Shown: in pieces, positions 1 through 8,476 of the stretch
How positions within the stretch are numbered: the stretch's first letter is position 1
Layout: every line of letters starts with the position of its first letter
Origin: Rhodoferax sp.
Lineage (GTDB): Bacteria; Pseudomonadota; Gammaproteobacteria; Burkholderiales; Burkholderiaceae_C
Length of the DNA stretch: 64,000 bases
Reading direction: 5' to 3'
Assembly: GCF_030697375.1 (NCBI RefSeq)
Contig: NZ_JAUYQD010000040.1
Coordinates: 186,001 to 250,000 of the forward strand
Position numbers and translations under genes: made by a program
Notes under the pieces: model-generated
Databases searched by the model: none
What the model saw: the letters and a program-made list of their open reading frames with translations, nothing else
What the model was told of the DNA's origin: nothing

Positions 1-951
1 AACAGCGGCCATGAAAAAATTTGCACCCAGTGTCATCAAAATCGCAACATCGATGGAAACGTCCAAGGTTCGCAGTCGCAACAGCACAGCCCATCCAATA
101 TTTTCGTGCAATAGGTACAGAGGGTATGAAATCGTGCCAAGCCAAACAAAGGGCCCAAAGCGAAGCATCGAAAGCTTGCTGTTGGCAGCCAGAAACACCA
201 CCACCAGAAAGGCCATGGCAAGGCACGCAACAAGAATGGATTCGCAAATCCATAGGGTTGCAATCGCCAGCGCAGCGGTCCGCGCCGACGGCCAGCACGC
301 ACCCACACGGCTACGGCTCGTCGCCAGGTAGACCGAAACTCCCAGGGCAAACCACGGGATGTATTGCAAGATCAGCAAACGAAAAACAATCCATGGAAGG
401 CTAATTCCAAACTGCGTCTCCAACAGGTAATAAGCCAGCCTCAACAGCAAGAGCCCAAACAAAAATAGGTGCACCCGGGTCAAGCAATTTATTCGGTAGA
501 GCAGGAACATTCCGCTGTAAAAAAGCAGCTCAACCTCAAGTGTCCAGTACACGCCATCCACATGGGGAACCCGAAACAGCCCGTGCACCATCAGCATATT
601 GGCAAGCGCCGAATCTATGTCCACCAGTTTCCCCGGCAACCCCAGCCAATGGGTAATGCCAAAGGTGAGAAAGATAGCGGCCCAGTAGGTCGGAAAAAGA
701 CGGCTGAACCTAGACACGACAAAGTCCATGGGCAAAACCGTTTTCTCCAGCGTCATGAAGATGACAAAACCGCTGATGACAAAAAAAAGCCCCACGCCGT
801 AGTGCCCATGGGGGTACACGACGATAGGCTGTACGGTGGAGGGAAACAAATCGGTGAAGCGGGTCGTGTAGTGAAACAGCACCACCGCCAGCGCAGCCAG
901 TCCGCGCAAGGCATCCACTTCAAGGAGTCGATTGGAACGGGAAATGGACAT
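1..951 (-). CDS. Acyltransferase 3 family (OafA/YrhL-like) membrane protein, 3' end cut by window edge
   Basis: The frame runs open from an ATG at 951 to the left edge, giving 317 codons with the C-terminus missing. The N-terminus reads LEVDALRGLAALAVVLFHY, with the Arg-X10-His arrangement conserved in acyltransferase-3 proteins, followed by PHGHYGVGLFFVISGFVIF, the family's second signature. Many hydrophobic segments follow, as expected for a roughly ten-helix inner-membrane enzyme. Family members transfer acyl (often acetyl) groups onto surface polysaccharides, peptidoglycan or other glycans. The position beside a flippase and an exopolysaccharide locus suggests O-acylation of that polymer, but the true acceptor is unknown. 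It is divergent from the flippase gene, with a 192-base gap between the starts. Confidence 0.85.
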   Translation of the reverse strand, partial: MSISRSNRLLEVDALRGLAALAVVLFHYTTRFTDLFPSTVQPIVVYPHGHYGVGLFFVISGFVIFMTLEKTVLPMDFVVSRFSRLFPTYWAAIFLTFGITHWLGLPGKLVDIDSALANMLMVHGLFRVPHVDGVYWTLEVELLFYSGMFLLYRINCLTRVHLFLFGLLLLRLAYYLLETQFGISLPWIVFRLLILQYIPWFALGVSVYLATSRSRVGACWPSARTAALAIATLWICESILVACLAMAFLVVVFLAANSKLSMLRFGPFVWLGTISYPLYLLHENIGWAVLLRLRTLDVSIDVAILMTLGANFFMAAV

Positions 952-1143
952 CGTTTTAAAAATATTCCCCGTCAACTTTGACTTGCGCTGTCCTGGTCCA
1001 TGACGCGTCAACGTGGTGCATAAGCCCTGATTAGAGACAGGGGGTAGATCCCTCTGGTTGCGAAAGCGCAAGGCCCTTCAGGTCCGACTCCCTAGACTAG
1101 GATCGCCCCTTCCGCTTTGCCCAAAAAATCACACCAGGCAACC

Positions 1144-2628
1144 ATGAAAGACATTGTCCAAGGGACGATCCTGACCGTCGCCATGCGCTGGACCGACCGG
1201 CTCATCGGCTTGGTGAGCACGCTGATATTGGCCAGGCTACTGGTTCCAGAGGATTTCGGCATCATTGCCATGGCGTCGTTGTTCATTACCCTTGCCGACG
1301 TTTTTTTTGATCTGGGCGTTTATGTGACGCTGGTACAAAACAAATCACCCAGCCAGGCGCATTTTGATACCGCGTGGACTTTGGGCTTGTTACAGGCTGC
1401 GCTTGCCGCGGTGGTTCTTTTCCTCTCGGCTCCCTATGCTGCTGCCTATTTTCATGAACCTCGTGTAGAGGACGTCATCAAGATTCTGGGTTTGGGTTTG
1501 CTGATCACCGGATTCGACAACATCGGTGTCGTCAATTTCCAGAAGGAGATGCGCTTCGGACAGGACTTCATCTTCATGTTCACCCGGCGTTTTTCCGGCT
1601 TCGCCGTCACCATCATTGCGGCGTGGATGCTGCAATCGTATTGGGCCCTGGCGATTGGCACGGTGTCCGGGCGCTTGGTCGGCCTGGTCTGCAGTTTTTT
1701 GATGCACCCCATGCGTCCCCGCTTGGGTCTCTCCAAGGTTCGGGAAATACTGGGCGTTTCGCAATGGCTGATGGCCAGAACCACGGGTGGGTATTTGGAG
1801 AGCCAACTCCACCGTGTAGTAGTTGGAAGACGCGACGACGCCACGGTCATGGGAGCCTATGCAATGGCCGGCGACATCAGTGCCATGCCATCGACCGAAC
1901 TGCTAATGCCAATCAACCGCGTTCTCTTTCCCGCCTTCGTACGGGTCAAGGAAGATCCGCAAGAGCTCAAGCGCGTTTTTTTGATCGCCCAGGGCGTGCA
2001 AACTCTGATTGCGATGCCCGCCAGCGCGGGCTTGGCATTGGTGGCCCCCGAAATCATCATGCTCATGCTGGGCGAAAAGTGGTTGATGGCGGTGCCCTTC
2101 GTACAAATATTCGCAGTGGCGTCCCTGGCCACGGCGATGCTGTCCAGCGCAACCTACCTAATGATCACCCTTGGCCATGTGAAAGCGCTTGCACTTTTTT
2201 CATGGGCACAAGTCGTCTTATTTGCCGTTTTGGCCTTTGTTGTATTTCCGGCATTTGAAGCACTACAGATCGCATGGCTGAGGCTTTGGGTATCGGTCGC
2301 ATCTGACGTGATTTTTGCCGGATTGTTGCTTCACTTTTTTTCACCATTGCGGTCTATTGACTTGGCGCGTGGCGTCTTGCGCCCGATCCTGGCAGTCGGC
2401 GCCATGGCAGTTTGCCTTCATGCATTGAGCACCTTTTGGGTCAGCCCCTCGCCCTTTGCCGCCCTGGTCGCCAAAACACTCATCGGGGCGGGTGTTTACA
2501 CCAGCACGGTGGTCACCTTGTGGTGGGCGGCCGGACGGCCTTGCGGTGCAGAGTTTTACTTGCTGAACGCCGCCAAAAAGGTGTTGGCGAAACGGACCGA
2601 TCCACCCCCTGTGAATGCCGCACCATGA
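1144..2628 (+). CDS. Oligosaccharide flippase (Wzx-like, MOP/PST family)
   Basis: This is a 494-residue polytopic membrane protein. The N-terminus (RLIGLVSTLILARLLVPED) is typical of polysaccharide-synthase/WzxC-type flippases that move lipid-linked repeat units across the inner membrane. About twelve to fourteen hydrophobic segments are visible and the C-terminus is short and basic. I chose the ATG at 1144; an in-frame TTG at 1117 would add nine residues but has no better ribosome site. The stop overlaps the next gene's ATG in an ATGA arrangement, so the asparagine-synthetase-like protein is probably translationally coupled. It probably serves the exopolysaccharide made by the locus to its right, although it is on the opposite strand and in a separate transcription unit. 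Confidence 0.85.
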   Translation: MKDIVQGTILTVAMRWTDRLIGLVSTLILARLLVPEDFGIIAMASLFITLADVFFDLGVYVTLVQNKSPSQAHFDTAWTLGLLQAALAAVVLFLSAPYAAAYFHEPRVEDVIKILGLGLLITGFDNIGVVNFQKEMRFGQDFIFMFTRRFSGFAVTIIAAWMLQSYWALAIGTVSGRLVGLVCSFLMHPMRPRLGLSKVREILGVSQWLMARTTGGYLESQLHRVVVGRRDDATVMGAYAMAGDISAMPSTELLMPINRVLFPAFVRVKEDPQELKRVFLIAQGVQTLIAMPASAGLALVAPEIIMLMLGEKWLMAVPFVQIFAVASLATAMLSSATYLMITLGHVKALALFSWAQVVLFAVLAFVVFPAFEALQIAWLRLWVSVASDVIFAGLLLHFFSPLRSIDLARGVLRPILAVGAMAVCLHALSTFWVSPSPFAALVAKTLIGAGVYTSTVVTLWWAAGRPCGAEFYLLNAAKKVLAKRTDPPPVNAAP

Positions 2629-4286
2629 CCCACTTTTTGACCTTGGGCTCTCCAAAATTCGCCGAGCCGCGCCTCGCCCGCCTGTCGGCATCAAGCGGTG
2701 CCCCGAGTGCATGGCGTGAAGCCTGCAAAAATGGAATAGCTGAAGCACTTGGGGGAATCACCGGTGATTTCGCCGTGGGGCTCAAAGAATCCGATGGGCG
2801 AACGGTTTTGGCCGTGGACCGCTTTGCCATTCAAAGCCTGTGCTACCGGTTGGTGGACGGTGAATTGCGCTTTGCCGCCCGTGCCGATGAACTTGCCGAT
2901 GCGGCGACCGAAATTGATCCGCAGGCGATTTTTGACTACTTGTTTTTCCACACCATCCCCTCACCGCGAACCATTTTCAAGGGCATTTTTCGCCTGCCTC
3001 CGGCCCATTGCGCTGTATGGGAAAACGGGAAATTCAAGGTCATCCCTTACTGGACAGCACAATTTACAGATGCTGGCCGCCCTTCCTTTCATGAATTAAA
3101 AGAGGAATTCAGGGGCCTTTTACGCGACGCTGTCTTTGCCCAACTGGACGGAGGGAAACCCGCTTGTTTTTTAAGCGGGGGGACCGACAGCTCCACAGTT
3201 GCAGGACTCATCGGAGAGGTATGTGGACAACCCGCAGCAAGCTACTCCATAGGATTTGACGCCACCGGCTACGACGAAATGGAGTACGCCAGAATTGCGG
3301 CCAAGCAGTTCAAGACCCTCCACCACGAGTACTACCTCACGCCGGCCGATCTGGTTCGCAGCATTCCATTGGTGGCATCCCATTACGACCAACCTTTTGG
3401 CAACTCTTCGTCGTTGCCAGCCTACTACTGTGCGGCCATGGCAAAGTCAGATGGCGTGTCCAAAATTTTGGCGGGGGATGGCGGAGACGAACTGTTTGGT
3501 GGCAATACCCGGTACGCCAAGCAGCGTCTCTTTGGCTGGTACAGCAGCTTGCCGACGCCACTGCGTACACACGTCTTGGAACCGGTCTTTGGCCACCCTG
3601 CCCTGAAAAAAGCACCGCTGACACGCAAAGCTGCCAGCTACATTGAACAGGCGCGTGTCCCCATGCCCGACCGGCTCAACATGCACAACTTGTTGAATCG
3701 TCTGGGTGTTGGCAATATCTTGACGCCCAACTTTTTGGCAATGGTCAACCTGGATCACCCTGCAGCCCAGCAACGCCAGGTGTGGGGGCAGGCTTCTGCC
3801 CAAGGTTCCCTCAATCGCAATCTGGCTTTTGACTGGCGCTATACCCTGGCGGAAAACGATTTGCCGAAGGTTTGTGGAACAACACAGCTCGCAGGTATCG
3901 CGGTTGGATTCCCCTTGCTCGACCAAGGCCTGGTCGATTTTTCACTCAAGCTGCCGCAAGACTACAAGCTCAAAGGGTTTCAACTGCGCTGGTTTTTCAA
4001 AGAAGCCTTGCGCGGTTTCCTGCCGGAGGAAATTATCCAAAAGCAGAAGCATGGTTTTGGCTTGCCGTTTGGAGTTTGGGCCACTCGGGACAGTGCATTG
4101 AAACGATTGGCGCAGGACTCACTGCACAGTTTGGGTGCCAGAGGCCTGGTGCGAAAAGATTTTGTGGAAACGCTGTTGACACAGCGACTTCCTGAACACC
4201 CCGGTTATTACGGCGAGATGGTCTGGATCTTGATGATGCTCGAACAATGGCTACAGCAGCACGCGCCCTCTTACCGACTCCCATAA
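2625..4286 (+). CDS. Asparagine-synthetase-like amidotransferase lacking the N-terminal cysteine
   Basis: The protein has 553 residues. The C-terminal synthetase domain is clear: the PP-loop SGGTDSSTVAG lies near residue 184 and the second ATP-site segment LAGDGGDELFGGN near residue 284. The N-terminal region resembles the glutaminase fold (GDFAVGL, AVDRFAIQSLCYR) but starts MTHFLTLGS instead of the MCGI that provides the catalytic Cys1 in glutamine-dependent enzymes. It should therefore be unable to hydrolyse glutamine itself, and may use free ammonia, another nucleophile, or a partner. The ATG overlaps the flippase stop. No alternative upstream start gives a cysteine at position 2. The two amidotransferases at 15.8 and 19 kb keep MCGI, so this is a diverged third member in the same region. 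Confidence 0.85.
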   Translation: MTHFLTLGSPKFAEPRLARLSASSGAPSAWREACKNGIAEALGGITGDFAVGLKESDGRTVLAVDRFAIQSLCYRLVDGELRFAARADELADAATEIDPQAIFDYLFFHTIPSPRTIFKGIFRLPPAHCAVWENGKFKVIPYWTAQFTDAGRPSFHELKEEFRGLLRDAVFAQLDGGKPACFLSGGTDSSTVAGLIGEVCGQPAASYSIGFDATGYDEMEYARIAAKQFKTLHHEYYLTPADLVRSIPLVASHYDQPFGNSSSLPAYYCAAMAKSDGVSKILAGDGGDELFGGNTRYAKQRLFGWYSSLPTPLRTHVLEPVFGHPALKKAPLTRKAASYIEQARVPMPDRLNMHNLLNRLGVGNILTPNFLAMVNLDHPAAQQRQVWGQASAQGSLNRNLAFDWRYTLAENDLPKVCGTTQLAGIAVGFPLLDQGLVDFSLKLPQDYKLKGFQLRWFFKEALRGFLPEEIIQKQKHGFGLPFGVWATRDSALKRLAQDSLHSLGARGLVRKDFVETLLTQRLPEHPGYYGEMVWILMMLEQWLQQHAPSYRLP

Positions 4287-4295
4287 ACCCAGGCA

Positions 4296-5582
4296 TTAAA
4301 TTCCAATGGGGCGGTAAGCCAGCACTGCAGACTTGCTGCTGGCCATCCATACAAAGGACTTCAAGGCGGGCACATAGCTCCACCGTTTGCCGACCACATA
4401 GGCCGTTGGAATCGAAGCACCAACCACGGGGCGCCGTGTCACGGTCCATAGGGATGTTGGGTTTGAAGGCGGAACCAGGTCGTAGAACGCCGCGTTGTCG
4501 GCCGCGGTCAGCAGCACTATTTTGTCAACCTCCGGGACAAAGTCGAATGGCAGTGCCGCCCCCGCAGCCACCGGAATATCGCCCGACAAGTTGGCCACAC
4601 GCCATCCCAACTCCGGGGTGGCGCAACGAAGGTACGCCAATACAGCCTTGGGGCCCACGGTGCACGTCAAGACCAACAGATCGCGGAGCGCGTCATAACG
4701 CAGGGTGGCACTGTCGGGGTTCGCTGCTGGTGCCACTGCCGCCAGGTTTGCAAAAGTAATCTCCAACTGCTGCTGGGTCGCCACGTCCAGGTAACGGATC
4801 ATGGGCGGAGCGGAGGACAAACCAGCCATCCACCAAAACCTCTTGCGTTGGGCATCGTAGGCAGAACACGCGCCGGGGTTCAAATAGCTGGTCGGCCCGT
4901 TGACCGACCACCGCGTCCAAGTGCCATTCCGCATGGCTGACGACTGAAAGTCGAATCGGTGGGCCCACCCGGAATTGCAGGAGGCATTGACGTGCACGGC
5001 GTGGCTGGACACCCGAATCAGCGATCCACAGGGTGCACCACCGTCGGCGGGAGGCAATATGGCCAACGTGTCATAGGTATGCGCCGCCCCAGGCTGGCCA
5101 TTGCCATATTCGCAGTACTGCGGCCTGAAGGCCTGATCGGTACGCGGGGAACCTGGCATCACGGCGATCCAGTTGGCACCGTTGTCACTGGGGGTTGGGT
5201 TGGACAGGCGCTTGAACGTCAAATCGTTCAAGTCCAAAACGACCACACTGTTGTCAAACGTGGCCGAGTGCCCCCCGCCGTGGAATACCATGGCCCCCAA
5301 CTTGCCCCAATAGGGGTTGAACACACCGCCAGAGTAGTCGTCCACCATTTTCCCGAACGCATACTCCCACCCCGGTAACTTGCCGTTCTGTGAGAGAAAT
5401 GAATTGGTCGTTGCCACTGTGCGTAAGCTGCCGCTGCCCACGGGAACCCAGCTCGGTAGGGCCCCCGGCTCCAACGCGGGCCCGGCGAGCGCATCGTTCG
5501 CGGCGCCACCCGCGCAGACCCCCGCACCGACAGCCTTCGCCATGGAGCATAAAAACGCACGCCGATCGCCAAAATTTTGCAT
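4296..5582 (-). CDS. Tat-exported kelch-like beta-propeller protein of unknown function
   Basis: The protein has 428 residues. The first 30 or so form a twin-arginine signal (DRRAFLCS, then an Ala/Gly-rich hydrophobic stretch ending near NDALAG). The mature part contains repeated short blocks such as MVFHGGGHSATFDNSVVVLD and SAYDAQRKRFWWMAGLSS, which look like kelch/galactose-oxidase-type propeller blades. No catalytic cysteine-tyrosine pair could be assigned. An AGGGA ribosome site sits seven bases before the ATG. The gene converges on the amidotransferase gene with only nine bases between stops and is divergent from the lyase-like gene at 5737, which is also Tat-type. A periplasmic or extracellular carbohydrate-binding or carbohydrate-oxidising role is possible but not shown. 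Confidence 0.7.
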   Translation of the reverse strand: MQNFGDRRAFLCSMAKAVGAGVCAGGAANDALAGPALEPGALPSWVPVGSGSLRTVATTNSFLSQNGKLPGWEYAFGKMVDDYSGGVFNPYWGKLGAMVFHGGGHSATFDNSVVVLDLNDLTFKRLSNPTPSDNGANWIAVMPGSPRTDQAFRPQYCEYGNGQPGAAHTYDTLAILPPADGGAPCGSLIRVSSHAVHVNASCNSGWAHRFDFQSSAMRNGTWTRWSVNGPTSYLNPGACSAYDAQRKRFWWMAGLSSAPPMIRYLDVATQQQLEITFANLAAVAPAANPDSATLRYDALRDLLVLTCTVGPKAVLAYLRCATPELGWRVANLSGDIPVAAGAALPFDFVPEVDKIVLLTAADNAAFYDLVPPSNPTSLWTVTRRPVVGASIPTAYVVGKRWSYVPALKSFVWMASSKSAVLAYRPIGI

Positions 5583-5736
5583 GGCAAGTCCCTATAACCC
5601 GAGACACACAGCGTATTTAAGAGGCCCCCAACTCCCTTGCACTTTCGCAACGGTGTAACCAAGGCGCTTGAATCTAATCATGCGCAAGGGGACTGGCACA
5701 GCAGAGGTGGCACACCTTTTTAGCATTGGAGAAACC

Positions 5737-7359
5737 ATGGACAGACGCAAATTTGTGCTTCAAACCCTGATCGGTGCCGGCACCCTGTCAGCCGCGGCAT
5801 GTTCCGATGCAGCCAATGATTCGCCGCTTCCCGTTGACGCTCCAGGGCAAGCCCCCTCTGCAAACAAACCCCAGTTTTTAACCTGGGATGGCGGAAGCGG
5901 CCCCAGCCGTGAATTTTGGAGCAGCAAACTCCAATTGCCATGGGTGAACCAAGGGCGCGGTGATTGGCTGGATGCCAAGCAGGCCCCACAGGGAAGCATG
6001 TCCTATGCAGCCGACACCGTATCCGGTGGACCGGCCCTGTTCAACGTCACGGAACTGGTCAACCGCTGGCTGGGCTCCGGGGTGAACCGCGGCTTCTACC
6101 TCAACTCCACCCAGGCATGGCCCATCACATTCGCAGGGCGCACTGCCAGCCTGGTGGCTTCACGCCCCCAACTCCTGCTGACCACGGGCCAGGGTACGGC
6201 AGTGGTCGAATGTTCGTGCAACGCAAGCTGGTCGCCCAGCACTTACAAAACCGTGGACAGCCGGGAGGCGTTCAGCGTGGCGAAAGACAACCAGTTCGCG
6301 GCCCTGCAGTTTGATATTTCAAAAATCACGGGCCCCATCCAAAATGCCACATTGCAGCTGCACTGCCTATCGCTCAAATACCCCGGTACGCTGGAAATTT
6401 TTGAGTTGAATCCGCCGGAATTTCGCGATGGTGCAGGAACGTTGGCACCCCAAATGGGAATTGCAAACAACTACCCGCTGGACAGCGGCCTGGGCAACCA
6501 CCCTGATGTGGTCTTTGCCGGTGATTTTTCTGACCTCTCCAAATCACGATGGCAAATGGGCAGTGTCGTCGCCGGTTCAAGCCAGGTGAAAAATCCTGCG
6601 ACCCGGTCCACCTACTTGCGCGGCTTGATTCCCAAAGGAGAACTTTGGGGCTGTGATTTGGAACGCGTTGTAGTTGGCGGGACAAAAGCCGGTATACCAG
6701 CCAAGACCGAGACGGAACTCTATGGCCGCTACTACGTTTTTCTGGAGAACGATTGGGGCTCTGAGCTTGACGCCAACAAGATGCCCGGATGGGATGGCCG
6801 CTTTGGTTGGTGGAATTCGGCGGGCTACTGGCAAAACACCACCGGCAACGGAGGCTCTCGCCCCACCGGGCTGAAGGTGAGAAACCAGGCAGCTAACCGA
6901 TGGGAATACGAAGGCGCGTCCATGCGCGGGCATGGAGGCACACGCGCGAACGACGGCAACCCCTACGACGCGCTCTTTTGGATCGGGAGCTACATCTACC
7001 ACCTGGACCAAGCAGGTGATTTTGGCGAGGGCATCCACTGGCCAGGAGTGGTCATCGGCAAAGGCCGCTGGTATTGCATCGAGCAGTACATCAAGATGAA
7101 CTCCATCGCCGGACCTTTCGACGAGGCCGGCAACGGTGAGGCCCTCCATGACGGCCAGTACAAGGTTTGGGTCGATGGTGTTCAGGCCTATGAACGCAGC
7201 AATTTCCGCTGGCGCCGCCACCCCGAAATGGGCATCCAGGGCTTTTGGCTCAACTGGTACCACGGTGGCACGGCCGCAGCGCCCCGCACCATGCATTTTC
7301 GGATGGACTCTGTGGTCTTGGCGCGCGCCTACATCGGGCCACGCAAAGAAAGCGCTTAA
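5737..7359 (+). CDS. Tat-exported polysaccharide-lyase-like protein (DNRLRE-like plus PL14-like regions)
   Basis: The protein has 540 residues from the ATG at 5737, chosen because GGAG lies eight bases upstream; an ATG at 5680 in the same frame has no such site. The N-terminus MDRRKFVLQTLIGAG is a twin-arginine signal followed by SAAAC, a weak lipobox. Residues roughly 80-215 (FNVTELVNRWL, AALQFDISKI) resemble a DNRLRE-type beta-sandwich found in secreted carbohydrate-active proteins. Residues roughly 330-530 (KMPGWDGRFGWWNS, GRWYCIEQYIKMN, GQYKVWVDGVQAYERSNFRW) resemble the jelly-roll lyases of the PL14 type. Degradation or trimming of the exopolysaccharide made by the adjacent locus is a reasonable guess. 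The fold assignment is from memory of the motifs and needs a profile search. Confidence 0.65.
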   Translation: MDRRKFVLQTLIGAGTLSAAACSDAANDSPLPVDAPGQAPSANKPQFLTWDGGSGPSREFWSSKLQLPWVNQGRGDWLDAKQAPQGSMSYAADTVSGGPALFNVTELVNRWLGSGVNRGFYLNSTQAWPITFAGRTASLVASRPQLLLTTGQGTAVVECSCNASWSPSTYKTVDSREAFSVAKDNQFAALQFDISKITGPIQNATLQLHCLSLKYPGTLEIFELNPPEFRDGAGTLAPQMGIANNYPLDSGLGNHPDVVFAGDFSDLSKSRWQMGSVVAGSSQVKNPATRSTYLRGLIPKGELWGCDLERVVVGGTKAGIPAKTETELYGRYYVFLENDWGSELDANKMPGWDGRFGWWNSAGYWQNTTGNGGSRPTGLKVRNQAANRWEYEGASMRGHGGTRANDGNPYDALFWIGSYIYHLDQAGDFGEGIHWPGVVIGKGRWYCIEQYIKMNSIAGPFDEAGNGEALHDGQYKVWVDGVQAYERSNFRWRRHPEMGIQGFWLNWYHGGTAAAPRTMHFRMDSVVLARAYIGPRKESA

Positions 7360-7376
7360 AAGGAAAGTCCGCCAGG

Positions 7377-7461
7377 TAGCGAAGCGGCCAATGCCGCCAC
7401 TTTCGCTATCAATATCATAGCTGCTTGCGCTTATTCTACGGGGGCTAGAGTCACTTTTCAT
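7377..7461. repeat. Dispersed repeat, copy 1 (intergenic)
   Basis: An imperfect inverted repeat (TAGCGAAGCGGC ... GCCGC, CACT bulge, TTCGCTA) at 7377-7408 leads into AGCTGCTTGCGC and GGGCTAGAGTCACTTTTCAT. The same ordered blocks occur at 55815-55883, 48 kb away, with the last 20 bases identical. It lies between the lyase-like gene and the convergent deacetylase gene, so it could act as a transcription end. Similar short dispersed elements near gene ends are, to my recollection, common in Comamonadaceae. Confidence 0.75.
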
Positions 7462-7504
7462 TGTGAAACAACCCCACCAGAGGAAGCACGGGCCCATACG
7501 GCTC

Positions 7505-8476
7505 TCAGGCAGGAAGTGGAGACACCCGGGTTCGCAAATTGGAAATCATGCGCAGGCCATAACGCGTGCGCGTCCGGTCCCATGGGGCGAAGCGCGGCAA
7601 CTGCCAGGGATCGCTCAAATGCCACGCGACTCCAGGCGTGGTGGAGAACGCCGCGACAAACCCAGCCTCTTTGACCATGGCAACGTGCCTGCTGGAGTAG
7701 TCGATGCCGGGCTTTCCATTGGGGTAGGCAAAAAAGCAAACGGGTTCACCCAACAAGGACTCCAGCACCGCCTTGCTGCCCGCGATCTCCCGCAGGCATT
7801 GGCCATCGCTCGCAGTCTGAAGAATGGGATGGGTACAGGTGTGTGCACCGATGTGCATGCCCGCATTTCGCAATTGCAACACCTGCTCCGAACGCATCAT
7901 CAATGCCTCGGGCAGGCCCCCCTGGGCCATATCCACAAGTCGGTCAACGGTTTGTCGGCGCGTGGCGGGCGCAAGGTACTTGATTCGCCCCAGCAATTGG
8001 TCGATGGCATCACGCTTTTGCGCCACCGTGTCGAGCCAGAACACGCCCAAGCCGAGCGCAAGCTCTCGCAGGTCGAGCTCGCGTCGGTGGCAACACCGCA
8101 CCGCCTCAATGACTGCGTCGTTCCACATGCATCCACCGTCCAGGAAGTCGGTCGAGATAAAAAAGGTAGCGTTTGCACCGTGGCGCCGCAAGATTGGCAA
8201 GGCATTGGTGACGTTGTCTGCGTAACCATCGTCAAAGGTGATGGCGGCGGCCCGTGCAGGCAGCGTCCCGCACTGAAGCTGCGCGACCGCTTGGTCCAGT
8301 GGCAAGAGATTGAACCACTGGCTTACCCAACCGAGCACTTCATCAAATCGCACCACGTCAGGCTCATGCGGAAAGATCGCATCGGGCTGTGACAGTACGC
8401 GGTGAAAAATGAGGACGGATAGGCATGCGTTGGGGCCAGTCGGCGACAAGGCCTGCGCAACACGTCTCAAGATCAT
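7505..8476 (-). CDS. Polysaccharide deacetylase family protein (CE4/NodB-like)
   Basis: The protein has 323 residues and a NodB-homology domain. The metal/catalytic motif ITFDDGYADN lies near residue 79, and the second motif IGAHTCTHPIL supplies the zinc-binding histidines. There is no obvious signal peptide, so it probably acts in the cytoplasm or at the inner face. It is the last gene of the long minus-strand exopolysaccharide array and starts within the stop of the O-glycosylation-ligase-like gene (ATGA overlap). It likely removes N-acetyl groups from polymer or precursor sugars. It is distinct from the exosortase-linked deacetylase at 26 kb, which has a DVED rather than FDDG first motif, so the locus holds two deacetylases of different subfamilies. 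Confidence 0.85.
   Translation of the reverse strand: MILRRVAQALSPTGPNACLSVLIFHRVLSQPDAIFPHEPDVVRFDEVLGWVSQWFNLLPLDQAVAQLQCGTLPARAAAITFDDGYADNVTNALPILRRHGANATFFISTDFLDGGCMWNDAVIEAVRCCHRRELDLRELALGLGVFWLDTVAQKRDAIDQLLGRIKYLAPATRRQTVDRLVDMAQGGLPEALMMRSEQVLQLRNAGMHIGAHTCTHPILQTASDGQCLREIAGSKAVLESLLGEPVCFFAYPNGKPGIDYSSRHVAMVKEAGFVAAFSTTPGVAWHLSDPWQLPRFAPWDRTRTRYGLRMISNLRTRVSPLPA

Noticed and set aside
1050..1100. tRNA-like or c-di-GMP riboswitch-like wording in the flippase leader
   Set aside because: No cloverleaf can be folded and the conserved riboswitch core is missing; only short hairpins remain, reported as a low-interest finding.
5713..5737. Tandem TGGCAC sequences before the lyase-like gene, suggestive of sigma-54
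   Set aside because: From the second TGGCAC the next GC falls twelve bases after GG rather than ten, and the first has no GC at the right place.
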